Below, in pieces: positions 12,966 through 21,143 of a stretch of 64,000 nt of DNA. Made by a program: the position numbers and the translations under genes. Location of the stretch: positions 60,388,691-60,452,690 of the forward strand of contig NC_079493.1 in the NCBI RefSeq assembly GCF_030052815.1, in the 5' to 3' direction. The notes under the pieces were generated by a model. It was not told where the DNA came from. It was given only the letters and a program-made list of their open reading frames with translations, and searched no databases. The stretch comes from Hevea brasiliensis (lineage: Eukaryota > Streptophyta > Magnoliopsida > Malpighiales > Euphorbiaceae). Each line of letters opens with the position of its first letter. Within the stretch, counting starts at the first letter, position 1.

Positions 12966-13722
12966 AAAAATTTCATCCTCGAAATTTACCTGATGCAAAC
13001 AGTTGAGGGAACTGTTGTCTCATCATCTCTTCACTTTCCCAAGTTGCCTCTTCAGTGTTGTGGTGCCTCCAAAGCACTTTCACTAGTGGAATTTGTTTAT
13101 TTCTTAGTTCCTTCACTTCCCGAGCTAGGATCTATATAGGTTCTTCTGTATATGTCAAGTCCGGTTGGATTTCCATCTCTTCCATGGAAATGACATGTGA
13201 AGGGTCTGAGCGATATCTTCTCAGCATGGAAACATGGAATACATTATGAATTTTGTCTAGTTCTGGTGGTAAAGCTAGCCGATAGGCCACGGGTCCCACA
13301 CGTTCAATGACTTCATATGGGCCAATGAACCTAGGGCTTAACTTACCCTTTCTTCCAAACCTCAGTACTTTCTTCCACAGTGAGACTTTGAGAAACACTT
13401 TATCGCCAACTGCGTACTCTATCTCTTTGCTCTTCAAGTTGGCATAAGATTTCTGTCTATCTGAGGCAACCTTCAGGTTAGCTTTGATTATCTTCACTTT
13501 TTCCTCAGTCTGTTTCACCAGGTCTGGTCCTACCAACTTATCTTCGCCCAATTCAGTCCAACGCAGTGGGGTTCTACATTTCCTCCCATACAGTGCCTCA
13601 TACGAAGCCATTTGAATGCTAGCTTGGTAGTTATTGTTATACGCGAATTCTGCCAGTGGGAGGTATCTATCCCAACTCCCTTCAAACTCAATGACACAAC
13701 TCCTTAGCATATCCTTTAGGAT
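12966..13722 (-). pseudogene. pol: Element B integrase C-terminus and chromodomain (broken)
   Basis: Open from 13710 to 13132: the tail of the integrase core (EFAYNNNYQASIQMASYEALYG), then the linker, the KLSPRFIGPYEVIERVG block (GPY/F module), and FHVSMLRRY. Downstream of 13132 the same frame goes on through ILAREVKELRNK and LVKVLWRHHNTEEATWESEE, a chromodomain-like tail of the kind that steers Tekay elements to heterochromatin, and ends in FPQLFASGKFRG just before the polypurine tract. Two stops interrupt this tail: TAG after EEPI (about 13129-13131) and TAA after LRNK, each where the family has glutamine. The exon after the proposed intron begins at 13722. Confidence 0.88.
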
Positions 13723-13796
13723 CTATCACATAATTCACATTGTTAGTATCATTTCAATTTATTAATTGCAAATATTCAATTAGTTCTTAGATTTAC
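13723..13796 (-). other. Intron-like insert in the integrase of element B
   Basis: A 74-bp AT-rich block splits the integrase frame exactly between VIQ and ILKDML; the family C element in this window reads through the same point without a break (VIQILEDML, about 59461-59490). On the minus strand the block begins GTAAAT and ends GATAG, so it has GT and AG ends, and holds a perfect TACTAAC branch-site consensus at 13742-13748, about 20 bases before the acceptor. Its removal restores the frame exactly; since 74 is not a multiple of three, retention would shift it, and the block also contains stops. Splicing itself is inferred, not shown. Confidence 0.75.
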
Positions 13797-14519
13797 CTGG
13801 ATTACTCATACTGACTATCCATCCGTCTGAGGATGAAAAGTCGTGCTAAAACGAAGTTGTGTGCCCAAGGCTTCTTGCAACTTTTTCTAAAATCTCGATG
13901 TAAACCTTAGGTCTTGATCAGATATGATGGAAAGTGGGATTCCATGCAGTCTAACTATCTCATTGATATACAATTTTGCTAGCTTCTCCAGTGAGTAGTC
14001 AGTCCTAACTGGCAGAAAATGTGCTGACTTCGTCAATCTATCTACTATCACCCATACTGCATCATGTTTCTTCTGGGTGAGAGGTAGACCACTTACAAAA
14101 TCTATGGTCACCCGATCCCATTTCCATTCAGGTATGCGTATAGGCTGTAGCAAACCCGATGGAACTTGATGTTCTGCTTTAACTTGCTGACATGTCAAAC
14201 ACTTAGTCACATAGTCAGTTATATCCCTCTTCATACTAGGCCACCAATAATAAGGCTTCAAATCATTATACATTTTCGTGCTTCCCGGGTGCATAGCATA
14301 AACACTAATGTTTGCTTCTTTCAGAATACTAGTCTTCAGTTCCCCATCATCTGGTACACACACTCTTCCTTTGTAGTACAGACACCCATCTGCTTTCACC
14401 TCATACTTAGTTTCCTTTCCCTCTGAAATTTTACCCACAATGGCCATTAATTTTTCATCTGCCCTCTGCCCATCTTGTATTTGCTGTAGCAGGGTTGGCC
14501 TCACTTGCAACTCAGCCAA
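13797..14519 (-). pseudogene. pol: Element B integrase, zinc-binding and catalytic core (broken)
   Basis: The frame from 14519 shows the integrase N-terminal HHCC finger ([17 protein letters not shown] to KCLTCQQVK) and the core: first catalytic Asp in [11 protein letters not shown], second in [14 protein letters not shown]. The family form of the second motif is SDRDPRFTSRFW, so R-to-Q-like and P-to-L changes are present. A TAG at 13884-13886 replaces the Trp after TSRF. Beyond it the frame continues through LGTQLRFSTTFHPQTDG, where further stops hit, including at the place of the catalytic-Glu segment (usual form DGQSE). It then reaches VIQ and the intron-like block. Integrase inserts the cDNA into the chromosome; this copy cannot be functional. 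Confidence 0.88.
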
Positions 14520-15000
14520 AATAGCTCCATTTTAAGCTAAGGACAGACGGGCATTGAGTGATCTTAAAGCTGTGATGGACTTTCTGCTTAAAGCATCAAC
14601 AACTTCATTTGCCTTCCCAGGATGATAATCTATCACACAATCATAGTCCTTTAGGAACTCAATCCATCACCTCTGTCTAAGATTGAGCTCCTTCTGGGTT
14701 GGCAAGTATTTTAGACTTTTGTGGTCTGTGTAAATGTAGTACTTTTCACCATACAAGTAATGCCTCCATATCTTCAGTGCTAAGATAATTGCTGCAAGCT
14801 CTAGATCATGGGTAGGGTAGTTCTGTTCATATGGACTTAGTTGCCTGGAAGCTTAGGCGACCACTTTTCCCTCTTGCATCAACACACACCCTAGCCTATT
14901 ATGCGAGGCATCACTGTAGACCACAAAGTCTTTTCCCGACACTGGCTGTGTTAACACTGGTGCTTTTGTCAACATAGCCTTCAGCCTCTCAAAACTAGCT
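14520..15000 (-). pseudogene. pol: Element B RNase H domain (broken)
   Basis: Reading the minus strand between RT and integrase gives a clear Ty3/gypsy RNase [17 protein letters not shown] (first Asp), [21 protein letters not shown] (Glu), [10 protein letters not shown] (second Asp), LNLRQR, and VVDALSRK (last Asp). This domain removes the RNA strand during reverse transcription. At least three in-frame stops interrupt it: after GKVVA, after LRQR (TGA where a Trp codon is expected), and between LSLA and NGAI at the border to integrase. These stops break the open frame into pieces too short to list as separate frames. Confidence 0.8.
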
Positions 15001-16123
15001 TGGCACTTGTCCTTCCAGCCAAATTCACATTCTTATGCAATAACTTGGTCATTGGAGTAGCTATAAGAGAAAACCCCTTCACAAATCTTCTGTAATACCC
15101 AGCTAGCCCCAAGAAACTTCTGACCTCAGTTGTATTTCTGGGAGGCTTCCATTCCATCACTGCTTCTATCTTTTTGGGATCCACTCTAATCCCTTCTGCT
15201 GATACTATGTGTCCAAGGAAAGAGATCTCACTCATCTAGAAGTAACACTTGGACAACTTAGCATACAGCTCCTTTTCTCGCAGGGTTTGCAAAACTATCC
15301 TTAAATGTTCATCATGTTCTTCCCTAGTCTTGGAATACACCAGAATATCATCAATAAAGACCACTACAAACTGATCTAAGTATGGATGGAAGATACAGTT
15401 CATAAGGTTCATAAATGCTGCTGGTGTATTTGTTAACCCAAACGGTATCACTAGAAATTCATAATGCCCATACCGAGTTCTGAATGCAGTTTTTGACACA
15501 TCTGCATCCTTTACCCTCAATTGATGATACCTTGATTTAAGATCAATTTTTGAAAATACACCGGCTCCCTTCAACTGGTCAAACAGATCGTCAATTCTGG
15601 GCAATGGATATTTATTCTTCACAGTTACTTTGTTCAACTGCCGGTAATCAATACACAATCTCAAGGTTCCATCATTCTTCTTCACAAATAGCACTGGTGA
15701 CACACTGGGGCTCCCCATGGTGACACAATGGGGCGTATGAACCCCTTATCAAGCAACTCTTGTAACTGAGTTTTTAACTCCCTCAATTCAGTGGGTGCCA
15801 TCCTATAAGGAGCATTAGAAATCGGTGCTGTACTTGGCATTACCTCAATAGCAAACTCGACTTCCCTTTCTAGTGGTAAACTAGGCAACTCATTAGGAAA
15901 CACATCTAGGAAATCTTTCACTGTGGGTATATCACACAGGTTCGGCTTAGCCAACCTAGTATCAACCACATGTGCTAGGTAAGCTTCACAGCCTTTTCTC
16001 ATCAATATTCTTGCAACTGTGGCTGAGATAACATTGGATAGGAAATCTGTCCTTTCACCCACAACAGTGATCTCATTACCCTCATAAGTTTTCAGAGAAA
16101 TGCTCTTCAACTTGCAATCAACT
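15001..16123 (-). pseudogene. pol: Element B reverse transcriptase (broken)
   Basis: Starts at the edge of element D (16123) in the linker after protease, passes RKGCEAYLAHVVDT and VFPNELPSLPLEREVEF, and enters RT. Visible RT motifs: [50 protein letters not shown] and the catalytic [10 protein letters not shown] (Asp-Asp pair at residues 123-124 counted from 15718). Lesions: an 11-bp partial repeat at 15692-15708 shifts the frame after [16 protein letters not shown] carries Arg where the family has Gly; a TAG at about 15233-15235 replaces the Trp after KCYF; and the frame shifts again near 15020. An upstream frame running to 16290 is an artefact that fuses pol with LTR DNA of element D. Confidence 0.9.
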
Positions 16124-17426
16124 TGTAACATCCTCCCCGTAGCAACTCCGTACATTCTACTGTTCCGGTGACCGGTGTCGGTCCGGACAGCTAGAATGGC
16201 CAGAAAAATATTCAAATCAAAGTGAGGGACCATAATTAACTCAAATATTGACAAGAAAAATTTAGTAAAAATTTTAGAAATAAAATACAAACAAGTTCAA
16301 CGAGCCGGTGCCCAAGCGATGGGTAACCGGAGGGAAGTTGCGGTTCTCGCAACGAGGAGCCCTAGACCCGGGGGAAAAATTATAAAATAATTTTTGGGAC
16401 TCCAGAGAAGGGTCATTGAGGTTCCTATGGCATTAGAATGCCAAGAAAATATTTAGAAAAATTTTTCAATCATGCAGACAATTTTGACCCGTTAAGCCAA
16501 ATGGAGGGCATTTTGGTCATTTCGCCTTCCGAGGTGATTTTTGGCCGACTTGTCCAGTTGAGTAAATAATTAATATGACATAAAATATGAATAAACATTA
16601 CTAGAAATTAAATTGAAAATGAGTAATGAAAGAAGAAAAGAAAAGAAAACAAAAATGAAATAAAAATCAAATTTATGACATAGGATGATGCAATTAAAAC
16701 CCTATCAACCAATCATATTTAATCAAGCATAAGAATAAAAGTCAAAAGACCCTAAATTAAACCAAAATTCTGCATCTTCTTCCTCCAATACGTGAACCTC
16801 TCTCTACTCTCTCTTCTTCATTTTTCTTCTTCTCCCAAGCTTAAATTTCCCACAATTCTCACCATAAAAACCCTAGCTCCCAACATTAAAAGTTGATTTT
16901 AGACCTTGATCAAGTGTTTAGTAGCAAAAAAAAAGAGGAGAAGTGAAGGTTTAACAAGTTGGGAATTTTATCAAATAAGGTTAGTGCCTAATTCCACTTA
17001 TATCTCTATTATTCCATGTTAATTACTTAAAATAAGTATGAATTTGTGAACCAAATGAATGAAAGTTAAGGGTATGTATGCTATGGATTTTGGCTGCCCT
17101 AAGGAAGGAACAAAGGTGGAGTGTTTTTGATGGTTTTAATAGACTTAGAATGAATTAAAGATTATGCTTAAGGTGTATATACACATATATAGTGAATGGA
17201 AGTGCTTAATTAGGTGTATGTGTGAATCATAAGGGAAAACTAGGGTTTTGAGAAGTGAAAAATTGAAATTAGCTTAGGAAATTGTTAGAGCACATTTTAA
17301 TGGTCAATTAGTGACCATTTTAGGTATGTTGACCATAATTAGAACTTAAAAATAGAATGGCAAAGTGAAGGTGAAATCTGCCCTAGGACAGCAGCATAGG
17401 GACTGAAAATTCAGTCCCTTTGCACT

Positions 17427-18115
17427 GCCATAACTTGGGCTGTGTTAGTCCAATTGGTGTTTGGCTAATTGGACATGAAACTAGGCTTATAATGGCACAT
17501 TTTTGCTGAAGAAACCATGCCCAAAAGACCAAAGCAAGAGGACCAAAACTTGGCCCCAATCCGGACACCCTGCACAGCCCTCTGCAGAATTGACCAAATG
17601 AACAGTAACTGTTCATTTGGCCATAACTCACTGTAGATTTGGTCAATTGACCTGAAATTTTTACAGCAACAAGTTAAGACATAGAAAAACAACTTTCATG
17701 AAGGAACCTACCCCAAATTATGGCCAGAACCTAACCCAAATGGCAGTGGCAGCCACTGTTCAAACCTGCAACTCTGCAGATTTTGATTTGAGCAGCCATG
17801 TTTGGATGGCTATAACTCTCTCTAGAAAACTCGGATTTAGGCGATTCTTGAACCGATGGAAACCTAAGACATAGTAGAACATTTCATATGAAGAAAGTTA
17901 GACCAAATTATGAACTTAACTTGGTCAAATTACTGACCAAAGTTGGACCAAAAATCTGCCAGCACCCAATATAGCAGCATGAATAGTGCACGTGAACAAT
18001 AAACTTATTTTGGCCATAACTTGAGCTACAAAACTCCAAATGGAGTGATTCAAAAAAAGAAATTCAACTAGACAGAATAAGGAACAACTTTCATGTTTAC
18101 CATTTCCTCAAATTC
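17427..18115 (+). repeat. Array of four diverged ~195-bp modules in the LTR
   Basis: Four blocks each start with gccataact or gctataact, at 17427, 17620, 17819 and 18013 (spacings 193, 199 and 194). Each then has a 15-20 bp segment resembling ctccaaatggagtgattc, a segment like aagacatag, a segment like acaactttcatgaagaa, and often caaattatgg. The blocks share order and spacing but only moderate sequence, so they are old internal duplications. The same array is found in the other LTRs of families A, B, C and E in the window. Confidence 0.75.
17594..17620. repeat. 27-bp perfect palindrome in LTR of D
   Basis: The arm ccaaatgaacagt at 17594-17606 is followed by one A and then its exact reverse complement actgttcatttgg at 17608-17620. 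The 3' LTR has the same palindrome at 22612-22638. The solo LTR at 30253-33332 has it near 31717-31743 with one mismatch, and diverged forms stand at the same module position in other copies. It could be a protein-binding dyad or form a hairpin; neither is shown. Confidence 0.85.
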
Positions 18116-19095
18116 CCACTGTAGAAATATCAAATGGAACAATAAAGATGAAGCACCAAATCTGAAAATTTTGCTCAATTAGCATTAAGCTTAAAAATGG
18201 TATTGGCAACCAATACCAACAAGTTTGAAATACAAAATGTGGTATGTTTGAGGTGTTAAAACCAATACACCTATTTTCTATCCAAAAGTCAACATTTTTG
18301 TTGACCAATGAGGTGAATAGTGACACCAAAACCAAAAATTGGCAATTTTGCCAAAATGACCTAAGCTTTGAGAAAGTGACCAAAACCAACAAGTTTTGAA
18401 TACAAAATGTGGTATGTTGGGAGTACTAAAACCAATGTACCTATTGTTTATGCAAAAGTCAACATTTTAGTTGACTAATGAAATGAATAGTGACATGAAA
18501 ACTTGAAATTCAAAAATTGTGAAACTTTAAAATGCAAAATGCCCTAGTAGGCCTAATGTGATTGGTTTGGATAGTTTGGCATGCCAATAGGGTATTGTTT
18601 TAGCAAGATCTTGCGAAAGGAAAGGATTTATGCGTGTATTCATGGCTTTATGCCCGTATACATGGCTTTTATGACAGTATTCATGGCTTTTATTCTATAT
18701 TATGTGATATAATTGCTTTTTAGCCATACGTGGTTGACGCTTTGCCCCATGGTATGACGCCCGAGGCACCGCGGTGTCCAGTGCCAACGACCGTTATCGA
18801 TCGATGCCCAAAGATAGGTTACTTGGGCATGGAAAAGTATAATCAGAATCGAACTGATTGTTAAAGAAAATACGAAAATTATATATCATAAATGATTACG
18901 ATAGAATTCAAAGAAACTCAAGATCGTGAAGAAAATAAATAAAATGTAATGCATGAAGAAGTTAATATCATAAAACGTAATTAGCCCTCGACTAAACATT
19001 AAGTTGGTAATTATTCAGTTCTTATGAACACAATGGCTAAGAAATTATGATTTTTATATTGCATATTATTTCTTTCTATTTTATTATTTGCACCA

Positions 19096-19132
19096 CTAAG
19101 CTTTATGCTTAGCGCGTCGCTTTTGCAACGCG
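19096..19132 (+). other. Conserved double hairpin, 5' LTR of D
   Basis: Two adjoining stems follow a caccact motif: CTAAGC (19096-19101) pairs with GCTTAG (19107-19112), and CGCGT (19113-19117) pairs with ACGCG (19128-19132). They are followed by taggtact. The 3' LTR has the same at 24125-24161. Other Tekay LTRs here keep two stems in this place with different bases, which suggests an RNA structure. Confidence 0.7.
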
Positions 19133-19729
19133 TAGGTACTGAAGATACTGATCGAGAGCCAGTAGACCACAAATTGAGTAAGTCCATCCTGCAGTTCTGC
19201 ATAGTGTCTGTGTCACCTCACTGTCTGCAGTGCATTGGTAGGACGCCAGATGTCATTTTGGTATTTTGTAATTGATTTTATTTTCTCATATGTATTTGAA
19301 ACTTATGTAATGTATTTTGATATTCATGTAAATAATGAAAAGTGTGGTTGTAAATGGAAAAGTGAATGTTATCTATGATTTATGCATGGTTTCATATGAG
19401 ATGGATGAATGAGAACTAAGATTGAACATTGTTGATAATTTGATAAATGGAGTTGAGATGATGGAAAATGAATATAGGAAGTGTTTTTCACAGGTTCCGA
19501 AGAACTGTTTTCTCCATTTTTAGCCGGTACTCCGCCGGATTTTCTTTAAAATTTTCGGAACCTCAAATAAATAGTAATTTCGATAAATGGCTTAAAATGA
19601 ATTATATTTAACAAGTTATATTCAAAACTACGATAAAAATGTATTTAAGATAAAATAGAGTGCTCCGGCACACTGAGTGGCATAACTTGCTCGGCTACAC
19701 TGTAGTAGGGTAAGGGGTGTCACATTTAG

Positions 19730-19741
19730 TGGTATCAGAGC
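19730..19741 (+). other. Primer-binding site of element D
   Basis: TGGTATCAGAGC, five bases (tttag) after the end of the 5' LTR. This is the usual plant primer-binding site complementary to the 3' end of initiator-Met tRNA, where minus-strand DNA synthesis starts. It is intact. Confidence 0.95.
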
Positions 19742-19849
19742 ACGGTTTAGGCGTTTCTGGGCCTAGATTGAGTCCATACCATGCATTGCATTTGTAAGAG
19801 TCGAGGTGACACTAACGCAGATCTTCATCTTTCTTATTTTGAATAGGAT

Positions 19850-21112
19850 ATGGACCCTTCATCTCGTAGAGCCGTTGAGGAGGAAGTGGAGAGTCATGCT
19901 CCACTGCAGCAGTGAGACTGGGGCATGAGAGAATCGCTCCACCAGCTCAAGCAGAGCTCGCCACCTCCACAGCCATGTTCCAACAAATGGCCGACTTCTT
20001 CGCACAAATGGCCGGGTAATGCCAGACCACCACCACCACCTCCACAGCAGTAAATCACACCGAAAGGTTAAGAAAATTTGGGGCGTGGATTTCTATGGCA
20101 AGAGAGAAGATGACTCATTGCAGAGAATTGGTTGAATGCAGTGCAGAGTTCTAAAACAACTCCACTGCACTCCAGAGCAAAACCTGGAAGCTGCCATATC
20201 TTTGCTGCAAGATGATGCTTATGAGTGGTGGGACACTGTGTCCAGTGAAGTGCAGCCAGAAGCTGTAACTTGGGACTTCTTTCTCTCTGAATTCAAGAAG
20301 AAGTATGTGGGTACTGTATACCTAGAAGAGAGAAGAAGAGAGTTTATTAACTCGAGGCAGACACTGTCGGTGGCGAATATGAGAAGGAATTTGTAAGATT
20401 GAGCCGCTATGGAAGGGAGATAGTCCCTAATGAAGCTGAAAGATGTAAGAGATTTGAAGAGGGACTAAATGACAACATCAAGATCCAGCTCACTGCCTTG
20501 GGAATCACAGAATTTACCAAGTTAGTGGAAGCTGCATTAAAAGTGGAGAAAGTGAGAATAAATGAACAAAATAGGAAAGATAGGCAGCGTAAGAGGGAAT
20601 TTGGACCAGATACCAAATATACCAACCGATAGTAAGAAGTTTAAGGGTCCTAGTTCACAAGATCGACATGGGCCACAGAGGCCGATGGGAATATCTATAG
20701 CTAGTTCCCCGGGAACAATAACAAGGGGATCAACCCTAATGCCTGAATGTATGCATTGTGGTAGAAGACACAGAGGGGAGTGTCGACTGTTAACTGGAGA
20801 GTGTTTTAAGTGTGGGGCTACGGATCATTTCATAAGAGATTGCCCTCAGAGGAGTGGTTCAATAGCTCCGGTACAAGTTGATAGACCTTCCCCTGTAGTT
20901 CAAAGGGGTAAAAGATCGGGTAGAGCAGAAACGGCTGACATTTCATAGAAGATTGTTTCTGAGACCGTTGAAAAGCCCGAAGCCAGGGTGGTACCACAAG
21001 TATATGCAATGGAAGCTCAAGAAGAGCCAAACCCAGACACTGATGAGGCAATACAAGGAAGTGAAGAAACAAGGAGCTAGTAACTTCCCGACATTTAAGT
21101 CAGGTAAATTTC
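19850..21112 (+). pseudogene. gag: Gag of element D, broken; pol absent
   Basis: The ATG at 19850 opens MDPSSRRAVEEEVES, matching the start of gag in element B (MDPASQRAVEEEVES), but a TGA stops it at codon 22 (19913-19915). From there to about 20135 the frame is shifted repeatedly. Then a good gag core follows in pieces: DDAYEWWDTV, FKKKYVGTVYLEERRREF, the LSRYGREIV to RCKRFEEGL block, and two Cys/His knuckles, CMHCGRRHRGEC and CFKCGATDHFIRDC (CX2CX4HX4C). After the knuckles the frame reads VYAMEAQEE, the gag-protease linker. Soon after, another frame reads FPTFKSGKFRG, the tip of pol. So about 3.5-4 kb of protease-to-chromodomain has been lost between them. Confidence 0.88.
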
Positions 21113-21128
21113 GAGGACGAAATTTAAA

Positions 21129-21143
21129 TAAGAGGGGAAGAGT
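21129..21143 (+). other. Polypurine tract of element D
   Basis: taagaggggaagagt directly precedes the TG of the 3' LTR at 21144. It is almost identical to that of element B, showing that the two belong to one family. Confidence 0.92.

Larger units (their letters stand above)
16124..19724 (+). repeat. 5' LTR of element D
   Basis: Starts TGTAACATCCTCCCCG and ends GGGGTGTCACA, so its ends are an imperfect 11-bp inverted repeat. It contains the modular array at 17427-18115, a 27-bp palindrome at 17594-17620, the atggcttttatgcc repeats near 18630-18720, and the conserved double hairpin at 19096-19132. It differs from the 3' LTR mainly in a patch at about 18600-18960 full of small indels. Minus-strand frames at 17383-17646, 17465-17692 and 18108-18392 are repeated in the 3' LTR and are not genes. 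Confidence 0.93.

Noticed and set aside
15682..16290. A 202-codon minus-strand frame that looks like one protein
   Set aside because: Its first part (16290-16124) is LTR DNA of element D; only the part after 16123 is pol of element B. The fusion comes from the insertion site and is not a gene.
17383..17692. Two overlapping minus-strand frames that recur almost unchanged at 22401-22710
   Set aside because: They are the same antisense frames in the two LTRs of D, with no domain, no start context and no conservation of frame in the other LTR copies.
19730..19741. Possible tRNA-Met gene, because of the Met-tRNA-like word
   Set aside because: Only the 12-base primer-binding complement is present; no cloverleaf or A/B boxes around it.
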